A DNA stretch of 64,000 bases, taken from NCBI RefSeq assembly GCF_014805625.2, contig NW_023998422.1, positions 6,179,635 through 6,243,634 of the forward strand, written 5' to 3'. This stretch comes from Glossina fuscipes (taxonomy: Eukaryota; Arthropoda; Insecta; Diptera; Glossinidae). This document shows, one piece after another, positions 47,401 through 60,600 of this stretch. The notes under the pieces were generated by a model. That model worked only from the letters and a program-made list of their open reading frames with translations. It was not told the origin of the DNA and ran no database searches. The number at the start of each line of letters is the position of its first letter. Position 1 is the stretch's first letter. Both the position numbers and the translations under genes were made by a program.

Positions 47401-47940
47401 GCTATACAAATTTTAAATTTTCTTTTCTTTGCGCAGTTAAAGGATCAGTTTGGGATTATAATGACATGTTGACTATTCGGATAAGCAATTTCTGTAAAAA
47501 ACTCGCAAACTTCATGAGGATCTCTTTTAAGCTGCATATAAATTTTTTCCTTTTAATTTGCTGGAATTTTGCCCCTTGTCTTCCATTTCCTAAAATTTTT
47601 GAAATAAAGCCATGCAATGAAACGAACGTTAAACATAAAACATGTAAGCAATATACGTGACCTTTGACAGGTTGAGTACATAACGCGCGCACAACATCGA
47701 AACACACCTTTAGGATAGACAAGTTCAATTAATAAAATTTACACGTGCTTCGCTGATAATTAACATTAATCCATACACGATAAGTTTACATATGTTATGT
47801 AAACAGCAATAGTCTTCAAAAGACAAAAAAACATATTCTGCACCGACTTGGATTCATTTCGTTCGTAGCTCGTAAAGAAATTATCAATAGTGAGATTGCG
47901 GTTACTGTTCCGAAATGGTATCCACTGCCTCTTAACGCAT

Positions 47941-48355
47941 ATCTGCCGCAAATTTTTCCCTCAATTGGATCCTTCATGCCCCTAATATGGGATTTCGTTC
48001 TGATCTTGCGCTCGTAAAGCACATTAGATTTCCAAGAAGCAAACCCGCAAAGTTGAATTGACTTACAATCTTAGGCCGATTGTACGCTTTTAGTCAAATT
48101 TCTGCTTGTTTGTAATCCCTGACGGGCACCTTGCAGTCTCAAGAGGCGAAACAAAGTGAGGTCGCGTCGTAATCTCAACCTGTAAAGAGCCGATTGTATT
48201 AAATTTCCACTTAGTTGCAACACTTGATGGACACCTTGTAGTCTCACGAAGCAAAACAAAGTGAGATGGCGTCACAGTCTTAATCTAGAAAGAGCTGATG
48301 GTACATTTCTCGTTAAATTTCCGCTGGATTGCAAACCGTGATGATCATCTTAAAA
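47941..48355. repeat. Tandem repeat, unit about 105-114 bp
   Basis: GCCGATTGTA at 48075 recurs at 48189, and a variant, GCTGATGGTA, at 48294, giving periods of 114 and 105. Within each unit the same blocks follow: AAATTTCYRCTTRKTTG, a GGACACCTTGYAGTCTCA block, GARGCRAAACAAAGTGAG, and GTCGTAATCTCAACCTGTAA against GTCACAGTCTTAATCTAGAA. A weaker partial unit precedes it from about 47941, so there are roughly three to four units. On the minus strand two units are open together (48071-48259) and encode a repeated peptide: RLQGVHQVLQLSGNLIQS and RLQGARQGLQTSRNLTKS. No such units were recognised elsewhere in the window. Confidence 0.8.
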
Positions 48356-48359
48356 GAAT

Positions 48360-49610
48360 ACAATGCTTATCGGGTAATAAAATGTAATAACAACTAAACA
48401 CGAGTTATGATATTTGATCGTAAGGTAGATCGAATATCCATTCACTCGGCGTACATCGTCGTTTTCGGTTGATTTTAACCTTTTACACAAGGACACATTT
48501 CAGATACGAAACAACAGCGATTTTGGACGTGGTACAAACATAGTTAAACAGATCCTACTCTGCAAGATGGTCAGGAATAAATGATCAATACGTGGTGTTC
48601 GACAAGCACGTCTGTACGTATTCAACTGATATGATGATGAGATATCATGCCTCCCAGCATCGTGCAATGCCTCGTTCGATGAGGATGCTCGATGAAGAAC
48701 TTCAAGTGAAGTGCAAATGCTCATAGTCATCTTGCTCGCACTTTTGTCCTTTGAAAATTTTCTCTGCCATACGTCAAAACTAATAGAGTGCAGAGCGTCC
48801 TCCCTAACTCAGCAGAGAACTAGCTAAGGGATCGAACGTCAAACAATCCAAGCACATAATATCTAAGATATATTGAGTTAAATAAGATAATCAACTAATT
48901 TTGAAAAGCTCGAGTACATGGAAGTGAGTTGAGTAAATGAAAAGCCATTTGTCTCTTGGACTTAATAATAATTGCATCGAATTGCTAACCTTTTCTTTTT
49001 TCAGGAATGAATTGCTATACTAGCATATTGAATTATTCAACTGTTATATAATTTGTTATATGAATATTTAAAAATTTAAAATATTTGTTATGTGTTTCGT
49101 AATAAATTCGTATTAACAACACGAACGAGTAAAGAAAAATGTGGTCGGGGTGTGTGAAAAATGCCTTTAAATCATTATGTTTATTGCAACAATGACTACT
49201 CCAACAATAACAACAGCAACAACAACAAAAAGATAAGATATCTTGAAGCATGTTTAGCGTACGTTATGCCTAATAAGTCAATGTCTCCTTAAAATTAACT
49301 GTACTCTCTATCTCTGTTATTCAAACTGTTTTTCTCTCTCGCTCTGCGCCATACAATACAAAATAAATGTTCTTGTTTCCATATAAAAATACAAATACTT
49401 CTATACAAACCTGTACCATACGTGCAGATAGTCTGCCAATTTGAAAATTGTATGGCATTTACTTTTTATCTGCATTTGGTGGCATAAACTCATTGCTTTA
49501 CTTGATTGCCTTGCTTGGCATTCGTGTGCTTATGCTTCCCAGTTTAGTTTTAACTTGCGCTTGCATCTTTCGATAATTTATGGCTTTTTTGTCTTCTTCG
49601 CCTAGAGATC
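48360..49610. other. Gene-free stretch with possible LINE trace
   Basis: No gene seen. Near 48594 the plus strand reads RGVRQ and then, after a small gap, FN-stop-Y-DDEI, which recalls a reverse transcriptase motif (RGVRQGCxLSPLLFNLY) but is too short to trust. A (CAA)n-like run lies at 49199-49227. Confidence 0.35.
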
Positions 49611-49621
49611 TGGTATGTACT

Positions 49622-49686
49622 GCATTCTGTTGCTGCCGCTGCTGCTGCTGCTGCTGCTGCTGTTGCTCTTGCTGTTGCTGTTGCAA
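49622..49686. repeat. (CTG)n/(CAG)n repeat, polyglutamine type
   Basis: CTG units broken by TTG and CTC run from 49622 to 49683. On the minus strand they encode Gln almost without interruption at the start of a 62-codon frame (49498-49686) whose tail reads NAVHTRSLGEEDKKAINYRK and on to a stop. Fly non-coding DNA often carries such opa repeats, so I annotate the repeat and leave the gene question open. Confidence 0.85.
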
Positions 49687-49689
49687 CTT

Positions 49690-52600
49690 TAAAGATCAAG
49701 TACATATTTTTTTAAGAGTTTTGTGTTCAAAAGGAATGCTTCGATTTTCTTTTCTTTTTTTTTTTATTCGTTTGATCGTAACCGCTTGTTTGTTTGGTTA
49801 GTACTTTGGTGTGACAAGTGTCGAAATATAATTCAAGCAGACATTTGCCATGATAATCTATACAAATGAGCGTATGTTACCTTTAGTTAAGATGAACCAG
49901 AATTATTGTCTACTGATGCAAGGAGAAAACAGCAAAGCAGCAGACGTAACAGAAGTCTACCGAGTGGTTGCTAGACTTCAAAGACATTTTTCTTACTATA
50001 AAAAAAAAAAAAAAAGAATTAATAAAGAAAAATAAAAGACATTTTAATTGATTTGTTGGTTAATAAAATTTCGAAACGAAAATACATAAGCATATGTAAC
50101 AAATAACGGATGAGTGGTGGCAATGGATCGTTATCCATATCTATGGATTTCTAAGCAATCTTAACGCTGCAACAAATTTTTATTTACCGCTTGAATTAAT
50201 TTCCATCGTTTTGGACGGCACGCAAGGCATATTTTATAGTAATAGAAAAGTATTGGGTCTGCCTAAACCATAACTATATTCCTTTTCTCAAGCAGTATAT
50301 GCCCAAGAAGATGTGTTGTCTTGCACGTACCCATAAGTCGAGGCCTGCAAGAATTTCTTTTAGGAAACTGAAATCAAATGATTTTTCCTCAACCGAAACC
50401 AAATGCAACCAAAACGGGCAGATTTTAAAAGCAAAGCATTTGGTGTAGGATCTTCTTTTGCAGCCTTCGAACGTCTTTTCTTTTACGCCTGATTTAGTAG
50501 TCGTAGGCCCGTTTGTACTGTTTTGTTATTATGCTATTCCTTTTCAATCATTTGCCAGGGTTACCGGAACCTGTAAAGTATGCTACCTTCAGCGGATTTC
50601 GTCAAATATAGGATGTTAGGTTACGCAACTTAGCTTAGAGATTGATACTGTTTTGTACGCTAATGTGTAGATTGCTTTATAATAAATTATTTGCTTTCCT
50701 TTACTACTAAGTACAATAGCGTTAACTCTATCTCTGATCTAAGTCTTTCGGATTTAATGCTATGCAGTTTTACTGTCCATGTGTCAATCTCATCCTGCCT
50801 TAAAAAATTTTGCTTTTCCTTTAGCCGTTGTATACAATGTGATATAAGTGCGCAGTCTTTTACGGCAGCAAAGGATATCAAAACTTATATTTTTCCAATT
50901 TGTAATTTAGGCATCAAGAAACCTTAAAACTGATACATTAACATATAAACCTTGCCGCCAGGCATCTTAAAGGAAGTTCACTAGTAACTAACTTCAAATG
51001 TATCTTTAAATGTATCGAAGCAGTTTGCAGTAAAAGCATAAACCTTCAAAGGCTTCAAAAGTGGAACTAAATGATAGGTATTCTATCTAATACATAGCGC
51101 AATGTCAGGCAACCACTTCGACAGGTTAGTTCCCGAATTCATCACTATCTGCCAAACAAAAGTCTCTGACACAATTCGTTAAAGTTTTTACGTATGACCT
51201 GCAGAGGCAAGCAGAGCTCGTATTATATACGACACTTAGCTAATCTAATGGGTTCATAGCATCTTGATGCTCTTACCGGAACGATGAATGCATGAATGAG
51301 GTGAGATTTTCAAGGTGAAGGTAATGCAAGCAAAATGAATTGCTTCTGCACTGATTCAAGCTTCTCATAACATTATTATCTCGTCTTTTCACAAATTTGT
51401 CGTTTATGGAGTGAGTCTCTTGGTGAGGGATTTTTAGCTCAACATTTTTAAAATCACATTCCAAAGGAATTAGTATATGCGAAATGTCGAAGGTATATGT
51501 TGACAACGACTTCTTTGGTCGTAAGACAAAATGTTCACATAAATAGAAAAGCGAAAAATTAGTCCAAGCATAAAAAGGAGAACAAAAAAAAAAACACAAA
51601 AAAATATCATTTTTAATTTCCTGCTTTTTAATGCGCCTCCTCCTTTCTTCTGCTCTCTTCCCCTGCCCTTCAACCCTCCTTTTATTCTTTATTTTTAATT
51701 AATAATCTTAATCTTATGCTTAGTCTACCTCCTTTTAAAGCAATTTAAAAAAAAAAAGATAACTTTTTTCCTAAAAGTAAAGAAATTTTGTTGGTTTTCT
51801 TCTCTTCTTGTTGATGTTTGTACTTTTACTTTTAATGAGTTCCGTTAAATTACTTTACGTTGAAAGATCATTAATCAATTAATTATAAGAATAATGAGTT
51901 TTTTGATTTTTTTTTTTTTTTTTTTTTTTTGCTCTCAAGCTCTTGAAACTTTATAAAAATTCGTAGAAAATGTTATGGGAAAGCAAAACTTATCATAAAA
52001 CTGCTTATGTAAAATCAAGAAAAATTGAGAAAAACATTTAAAATATTATCTAAAATAATTGTGAAACATTTCTCCCTCATCCCTCTTGACTCCTCTGCAT
52101 ACGTTTGCATATGTATTGTAGTGTTCCTTTGTAGAGTATTTATAAAAGTTTATATGGTTCGATTTTCCAAAAATCATATTCCGGAAGGTAAGGCTTCAGT
52201 CATGTTACATGAGGAATGTAAAACAAAACCTCAGAAAATCAAATGACTTTTTATAGGTTTAACTCGGTTTGACTCAGGTGTAGTTGCTTTTTATGAAAAC
52301 TAACAATAGTCACGTTTTCGTTTCTGTGTCCACATCCAGATGATTTATTTATTTATTTTAAAAAAATTCTCTTTGCTTGTTATCGTTTAAGGTATGTAAA
52401 CTAGTTCTGTCTTCTTAGAAGTATGCACTATATGGACACTTTATTAAATATATGTACAAATATATATACATTTTAGTATGGATTTTAAAATGCATTGCCT
52501 TGTGCTGGTATTTTATTCTTTATCTCAATTACGCTAGAAAGATTTTCTGCTCATTATCGAAGAAAGAGGTGGATTCGATTTATTGATATGATTGCAACAT

Positions 52601-52800
52601 CGCTTAGATATTTAAATAACAAAAATGCTAACAGCTCCCTTCACTAAAGCTTTCTGTGTCTTGGAAGCTATCACTCTAACGCGTTAAAGTTTGGTAAAAG
52701 TATTCTCGATTCATGTTCGGAATTGAAGTTTTAAAAGAAAATAGAAACGCTATAGTGGGGCTTGACTGAGCATTAAACTTCTATGTTATTTAAAGTTATT
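49690..52800. other. Gene-free stretch
   Basis: No gene seen. An A run at 50001-50015, a T run at 51909-51930 and a CT-rich patch at 51635-51690. The open frame of 108 codons at 51273-51599 (minus) has no recognised domain. Confidence 0.5.
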
Positions 52801-52803
52801 AAT

Positions 52804-53513
52804 GTTTTTATACTAATCACCGATGGGTGAGGCATATATATGAGGCAAACGTTAAAGCGTTTGCAATGCCCGAATGAAAGCCTCAGAGGTATTCTTGTTC
52901 AGTTTTAAATTCTATAGAGATTTAGGCACGCCTTTCTGTCGATCTGTCTGTTTGTGATAAACATTCTCCTGGTCGCAAAAGTACACCAATTCCCTTAAAG
53001 TTTGGCCAAGAAGACTGCAAGCTCTTGCACGCAGCTTTGTATTAAAATTCGTGCAAATTGGTGAAAGGACACGACAGCACTACAACATAGGGTGGGGCTA
53101 CTTTTGTTTCCAAGAATGTGTTTACTTGTAAGCCGCAGCAAATACAACAATAAAAATTTTGCATTCATATTCTATGGATGGTCCTGCAGCTCAATCGCCC
53201 TCTTTTATTGCATACTAAAGCTCATTGAAATTTCATTATCCAATCAGTGCACAGTAGCGTACGATATCCTTACGCCAAAGCATGTCAGTATTCGCAACTT
53301 TTATTCAAAATGCTATCTCGAAAATGTCAACATCTGCGTTAAACACAAAAATACAAAGAGAGACTGCCCAACGGACGGACAGACACACATAAATTAATCT
53401 AGCAAACGGTTTAAAACGGACGGCTACAATCTAGATCTACGTACAAAATTTCTGATTATTGCATAGATTCGTGCGAACTTAGTATACACTTATCATGTAT
53501 GGTAGGGTATAAA
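52804..53513. mobile_element. Composite of two inverted DINE-like ends (about 710 bp)
   Basis: The left edge reads GTTTTTATACTAATCACCGA, and the right edge is TATGGTAGGGTATAAAAAC, so both ends give GTTTTTATAC when read inward. Inside the left end lies TTTCTGTCGATCTGTCTGTT at 52935-52954; inside the right end lies CAACGGACGGACAGACACAC at 53369-53388, the same core on the other strand. Between them, 53060-53240 matches 45700-45940. This could be one element with long imperfect inverted ends, or two copies that inserted in opposite directions. No coding sequence was recognised; the 101-codon frame at 53092-53397 ends in the core repeat. Confidence 0.5.
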
Positions 53514-53519
53514 AACACA

Positions 53520-56500
53520 AAGTGGACCTAAATATGTAGCTTGAAAACTTTTATAGATAACATTCCATGTTTTGCTAATATTATTTATCATTATTTATTT
53601 TATTCGCGTATTATTCTTTTTAGTAAAAACTGAAACTTATATGTGTAGCGGTATATATCCAAAAGGAAAAAACAATAATCAATTTGTTACTTGACTGCAA
53701 AAAATGTGTAAACGTATGCTCAAAGAAAACATTAACATTTTGCAATGTAATCGAAAGATAAAGAAACTATCCGTCCGGCCGTCTTTTGAATCAATTCAAT
53801 CTCTTTGTGTATACGTACATAGTTGCCGATGAAATAGGAAAAGGTAAACAGTCAACGCTCAAGCCATAGTTTCAAATATGTATATTGCTGCGTACAACCT
53901 ACATATATACATTTACTACACATATATACAATAAATAACCAAAAAAAAAAAAAAAAACCTTTTTCGCAAGTTAGGAAGGGATAAAATTTGATCCAAAGCC
54001 TTTTTTGACTATCGGATCCCAAAAGTACATTACTTTTATCAGCCTTTAGTTTGTACAGAACAGAGAAAGAGAAAAGAGGAAAAAATTTTAATCAAGGTTA
54101 AGGTTAATCATGTCCTTCCTTAGCTGTCGCTGTCCCTGTCGCAGCCTGCTGCTGCATATTCGCTAAAATCCAATTCGAACCTTGACACTTACCATATGCG
54201 GTCCAGTTTGAGTGTCAAACCTCGATTTTGATAGAAAGCTTCTACTACTTTCATAACCACGCTTAGAGTAATTTAAAGCCAAAGCAACTTCAAATGCAGT
54301 AAAAGTGCTTTAAATTAGTTTAAATGCATTAAAGCATCGAGAAAAGTATTTTAAAATCTTAGCAGAATTTATTCGTTTCATCTAAATGAACTCTCATTAA
54401 ATAACCCATTTTTTCAATATTAAATAAATAAAAAAAAAAAGTGTAAAGTATTATGAAGGAATTTTTAATATCACCTTTTCAATGTTTTACTTTGATCTGA
54501 AGCTTCCCCAAACGTCTAAATATGCATCCGTTCGCACCTTCTGACACATTGTTAACATGTTTGGAAAAACCGCCGTTATTCTTTACACCTTAATGCTTGT
54601 ACGACGATCGAGATTCACTTCAGTGTTTGTGCAACCATCGTTTTTGCTTATTCTACTTTAATATTTAACGGTTTAAATATTAATTTTCTCATCTTCTTTT
54701 TTCTTTTTTCTTTTTTTTTTTTTTTGCTTCTGATATTATTAAGTTTGTTAAAAGGTAGGGATCCTTATAAAATAATTTGTAATAAAATAATCATATGCGC
54801 TAGTAATAAACACAGAACTTGGATTTTATGAACAAAAGTACCTACATATATATTCGCTGAGTTATTTAATATATTCCCTTCTCCCATATAATCATAATTA
54901 ACTTTTCTTGCACTTTTTATCATGAAACTCTGACGACGAGTTAGACGGAAGCTTAAAACTTAGTTAAGTCATGCTTTAACTTTAGGTGAATGGAGTCTGA
55001 TTTTTTTTTTTTGGAAAAGGATTAAAAATTTAAATAATTGAATTTTTATTTGAATATTCGTAAGAATATTATATACATTAATTACTACTTCTTAGCGTAA
55101 TCGAAGTTCAAGCTGCACAAAAAACTAACAGGAAACGAGTAGCTCGACAGCCGTTGATAGAATTTTGCCGATAATGTAGAAAAAAATATTTCATGTACTT
55201 GTTGCCCATACATTTTGTCCCTCTTTCAATCATTGTCCAATCATTCGAGGGGGGATGTCGCCCATACATCTAACACTTCAAGGGTTAGAAAGAAGTCTCA
55301 AAAAAGGGAAAAAGACAGCGAGACAAGATCACGATACTGCCGCCTAAAAGTTAATCTCAAAAATTACTTTGCCCCTAAGCATTTAGAGAAGAATCATCCT
55401 TCATTCATCGCGAGATGAAGAAAGCGAACTGATTAAGAACAAAAATGTTTGAAAATCCTTTAGAGTAAATAATTTCTCCATTAAACTTAATCGTTTAACA
55501 CTTTGTTTAAGATGGGAAAGCTGATGTCCCCTTTGTTAAAACTATAGCTTTGAAAAATGATAGGCGGAATCACGCCAACTCAAGCTGACGGGCATCATAC
55601 ATTTTTTGTTTTCTATTGATTACGTTATTCATGCATTAATTGTCGTTTTCAAATTGATTACCTGAAGAGAGAAGATAATGGATATACCCCTTTATTCAAA
55701 TTATAACCTAAAACTTAAAACTATGGTAAGATACGAGTTTTCATTTTTGTCTATTTTCTTGCTCGCTACTTAAGCAAAACGCAGAGAATCTGCTCTATTT
55801 ACTCTACTATTGTCCACGCGGTCTTGATTTATCAGTCCGTTCCTTCAATCGACTTGAACCGAATGCTTTGCAATATGAACTAAAGGAAGCCTTATTATTG
55901 CTTTACAAACAAAAATTTCCTGATGTGGATATAAGTTTACGATGACTGTGGCTAATGGTGATTATCATGAAGGGCGTCATACGTTAAGTTGACTCAGAAG
56001 GTTTAATAGCTTTCTATAAAGAAAATGGCAAAGCGATGCAGCTGATTAGAATGCTTTTGGGCAGGGGTCCGGATCTGGAGCGATGCAGAAGCTCTTACTC
56101 ACTACCAAAAGTGTCTTGGTGCTTAATACACAGAAACCTTAAGAAAAGAAAAGTGAGAACATTATAATATATAGAAGAAAAGAGAAGAAAAGAAATCGCA
56201 AAATTTCTCCGTAACTTTATCGATTAACTTCGTCACCACATTTTTCAATGGTTAAATTTCATAGGAAGGATAAGCGAGCAATTACTTGTTGGACACAAGT
56301 TCTATTTTCGATGCGTGGAAATCATATATACATACATATGAAAAATTTTCCTTCTGATCTTAGTTTACCTTTGCTGCAACACACAATTGAATTCTATCCT
56401 GGCTAGGTAGGTGCACTGATGAAAAATATTTAGATTTTATTGGACCATGAGCGTTGATGAATTTTTATCAGTATCGAGTTCTTTTAAAGAGAAAAGATTT

Positions 56501-57320
56501 TTAATAATCGCCCTAATTTTCTCTTTAAACAGTGAAATATTTTATGCTTAAGTCCTCTTATGCTGTACTTAATACCATATCCCTCTACACTGCACTTCAC
56601 ATATCTGAAAAGACATTGTGTGTTCACTTGCTCGTAATCTTTCATATTACACCCTAAAGGCTATGTCTAAGAGGACTTTTGCTTATTTTTCTTTTCTTCA
56701 CAATTTTAGTTCCTTTCAAGTTTTATTATCCTTTTACATACACGCACGCACCTATAGTTTAATTTTCTTTTCTTTTTTCTTCGTTTTTTTTTTTTGTTGT
56801 TTTTGTTGTTTTTTATAATATTTAGTATTAACATTTTCTTCATTTGCTTAAGAAATATTTACTTGAAGAAGTATTTATTTGTCAGCACCCTCGCATACTA
56901 AAGGTATTAAGTTTTGTGAACTTTTGTTTTTTGTTCTTTTTTTGTTTTATAGTCATACGATAATAAGTCTTTGGCTAAACGTAACAAGAAGTTGAGTTGT
57001 GAGCTCACTTACTTACTTCAGTTCGCATAGGTTAAGTTAATAAAATTGTTGTAATCTTGTCTAACAATGGCTGTGCCTGTCTTGTATAGGTGTATGTACG
57101 TATATATAGCCCATGTAATTAACTTGTGTTAAACGAGCTCTTAAGTGGGAATTATGTTTGTTTCCAAGTTTTTCGTATTTTTTCTTTTCCTTCGTCTTCT
57201 TTCTCTTCTTCTTTAATATAGAGGCGACGGTTGCATGACTAGCTCTTCTTGCCTTCCTTTCGTAGCTACTCTTATATTACAAATTACTGCCGATAATTGA
57301 AGTTTGTATTTCAAAGTTTT
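53520..57320. other. Gene-free stretch
   Basis: No gene seen. A runs at 53941-53956 and 54429-54440, a T run at 54711-54724, and a 10-base inverted pair (AATTTAAAGC at 54270-54279 and GCTTTAAATT at 54307-54316). A minus-strand pyrimidine tract ends in CTTCAG|GTAATC at 55662/55661. The plus strand at 55730-55950 is open for 72 codons without a start codon and without a recognised motif. Confidence 0.5.
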
Positions 57321-57321
57321 G

Positions 57322-57323
<2 letters not shown>

Positions 57324-57354
<31 letters not shown>
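57324..57354. repeat. (TA)n microsatellite
   Basis: About 15 alternating TA units, read directly. Confidence 0.9.
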
Positions 57355-57358
<4 letters not shown>

Positions 57359-57579
57359 TGTTTAAGACGATTTGCTTTCAAGAACAAAAATTAGTAAATA
57401 AATAAACAAACAAGTAAAAAATAGTTACGATGTAGTTGCTCTTCTCAACTTTTCTTCAGCATCACTAAATTTATAACGAATCATTAATTGTAAATTAATG
57501 AGAAATATTTTTTACATAATGTAAACAGAATTACATTTAATTTCAAGGAAAATGAATTCATTTTTCTTTGCTTCATGCT

Positions 57580-57668
57580 TTTTCAACTTTTTATTCTTCA
57601 TTTTTCTGCCTTTTCTTTTTCTTTTTTCACTTTCATTTTTCTTTCTTTTTTTTTTTTTTTTTTTTTTT
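57580..57668. repeat. T-rich tract ending in poly(T)
   Basis: A pyrimidine-rich segment of about 90 bases that ends in an uninterrupted run of 23 T residues at 57646-57668. Confidence 0.85.
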
Positions 57669-57669
57669 G

Positions 57670-60600
57670 CCATGAAAAATAACATTTGATACGTAATCTA
57701 TATAGAACGCTTGTCATATATAATTTTCCCTTCCACTTAACCGGTGATTTGGTACATACACCGTCATATTTATCTCACTTGCAATAACCATACCGCCTTA
57801 GCAATTCAATGGAAATTTAACGGGAACTGTGTGAGCATCTGATACCATAAAATTCCCTAAAGGATGTGACAAAATGTTACCTATTATAGCGGAAATACTA
57901 TAAGGAAGCAATCAACCTAAAAAACGCCAGCGTAACATGTTATCAAAGAAAAAGGCAAAAAAAAAAAAAATAATAAAAAAAAAGAACGAAACGAAGAGCT
58001 TTGACATTTATCTTTTTAACGGTAGCAAATACTTTTTTTCTACTTTCACTTGAACAGCAAACGTGTGCATCACATAAGAGTGGCACGAGCTTCGACAGAA
58101 AGGAAAACCAATTTAAACAATGTGAAAAGTTTTTTGTTTTTTTTTTTCAACATATATTAATTGGATGGACAATGTTCCTCTAACTACCACTTTGCAACGA
58201 ATATATGCGATGGGAAAAAAAAGCAAAGCAATTGGATCTCAAAAGAGAGCGAACATAACTGCTAACACCAACTCCTTCCGATTAAGTCAAATTCGGTCGC
58301 AAAAGCCGAGTTTCACCAGAACCAGGATCGGCTAATCTTCAATTGTTTATTTCACAATAGCTATAACTAAACCAGTCCTCGCAGAGCACTATATGAACCA
58401 ATGGCATTGGACGAGTTCGGACCCTCAGAACATATTCACAAGTTACACTAGTTTAGCGCCACGCATTTTAGACACCATTTTTGACTCCTTTTTTTTCGTT
58501 TCTATGTATAGATGGATAGCATTGCAGTAAGTGAGTTCGAGCGGTTTCACTAAATACACTTGCAGCCATACACTATATCGTACGGTATTTGTGGTAGATG
58601 GTTATACAACAAACAGAGGGACTTGACAGAGATCCCCTATTTATTATAGCAATCGTTTGTTTACCCCTGTGTCTGTCTGTCCGTCTTGTCTTCTTGTGTT
58701 CAATCTACCAGATGCAATTTTCAGAATAATTTGATCAAATTTTTTACACTAATGTCTCTATGATTGATGTGGCGACTTAGGACAGTAAATGGCTGGCCGT
58801 GAATCAACATAACGGTTTTGATTGTTTCTCATGTTTCTGAGGCTGCCAACCGGGTTGTGCTATCGCCCAGCATAGGAGAAAAAACTTACCCCTGGCATAA
58901 AATTTGAACCATATAGAACTTCAAATATGGTTTGAACAACCGAGAAGTAAAAATTCTTTTCCAAAACAAAATATTTAAGGCGTGCGGATGTTCATGACTT
59001 CTTCACTCTTATAGCCAGTAAATACTCATCATTCTCTTCATTCAACTTTTTCCTTTACCTGCTATGGGTGGTCATCGATATCCTTAATCAATATTGTTAT
59101 CGTAAGCTGTCGATGTAGATATGATAGGAAATGAGATGCGAGGCGAATATTCTCATATTTAGTTACAAGCTTCACGTGTAGTGATTAAAATGCTTTGAAA
59201 GCGTTTTTCAGTCCCACTATATAGTCATGTTCAGTACTTGAAACTTAGATACCCCAAGTTGCAAGGACTGAGGCGCTATGCCAATAAAAGAAAATGATTG
59301 AACAAGTGAAAATTACGGCAACATAAAGTAAGTGAAACACTTTATCGGGTTGTGAGCGAGTCTTTCATCTTTATCTGATGTTCTGTAGCATTGGATCGGC
59401 GTGGCAGAGTTTGGTTTATTTTCCGCTCATAGAACGTACATAGAAATTTTTATCGTTGCATATATTAAAGTCTATGATGAACGAGCCATATTTTGCTCGT
59501 GAAAAAAGAGCTCTTCCCAGATTAGGTTGCGCTATAGGTGTGTCCCTTAACTTGTCTTGTTCTTGTCAAACATTCAAACCGATGTCTTGATTTTTGCCAT
59601 CTGTTGAATACTGAACACAAACACTTACGCAAACGTATGGATGGACGGACATCCTTAGCTATATTCAGGAATTTCATATCGAATAGATTTATTGTTTCCG
59701 AAATTTGTTTCGTTCTGAATGTTCTAGCAAAATCACTATACCTCGCCCCGCTGGTTAATAAGAAAATATGTAAAACAAGTATTTCGAACTGCTCTAATGC
59801 AGAAAAAGATATTTTTAAGGTATCTTCATGATTTTGAAGTAAATAATTGACTTAACCTTGCATCAAAATTTTAAATTCATATTCGTAGTCAAAAGTGCTT
59901 TTTAAAAATTATATTTATATTCCTTTAACGTCTTATGAATATTGTCGAGCTTGGGATTTAGAAGAATTAAAAGAGAAAACACGAAATATCTTCCTTGGCC
60001 GAATTGTTTAATTACTATCACTGATCTGCCTGCATGTATTGAATATCTATGCAAGATTTCGGGAAGATCGTATATTATATCGTATCAAATCGCACAAGTC
60101 ATATATCGAATGTATTCGAAATCTTAAGCAACAAATATCGTATATCTTCTAAGTCATGCTCTTACATAATAACGTGCAAGAGAGCTTCACAAGCAAACCG
60201 CATTTAATGGAAAATGGCAAACCAACCTTTGGATTAACTCAATCGATTTGTTTAATCAAACCTGAGTTTAACCTTGCCAATTTTTGGTTACTTTATCTGT
60301 ATCTCCTGAGGTTAAACTATTCCTGATTTTAACAGACAGTTAGTCAGGATAATTACGAATGTATACCATGCGGGTTACAAACGTTTACCGAATCGAATAT
60401 ACAAACTGCACGTCAGTATGTTAACTCTGTTAACTTAGGCTAGCAAAGTCGATTGCGTTTGCCTCTCAACAAACGAAAGTTAAGTTGGGCTGACAATCTT
60501 TGTTTTACGTGATTTGTTGAGTTTCTCGGTAAACGAAAGATTAATCTTTTTTTCCCTCGTTCTTATCACCCGTGGGAGCTGTTACTGTTGCCGTTACATT

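Noticed and set aside
50241..50280. TATTGGGTCTGCCTAAACC, resembling a mariner inverted end
   Set aside because: Only the first eight bases fit, and no partner end or transposase remnant was found.
51273..51599. Open frame of 108 codons, minus strand
   Set aside because: No domain, no supporting signals, starts in a low-complexity A/T tract; a few frames this long are expected by chance in 64 kb.
55730..55950. Plus-strand stretch open for 72 codons with a protein-like tail (ELKEALLLLYKQKFPDVDIS)
   Set aside because: No start codon; by my estimate a few dozen stop-free runs of this length are expected in six frames at this base composition.
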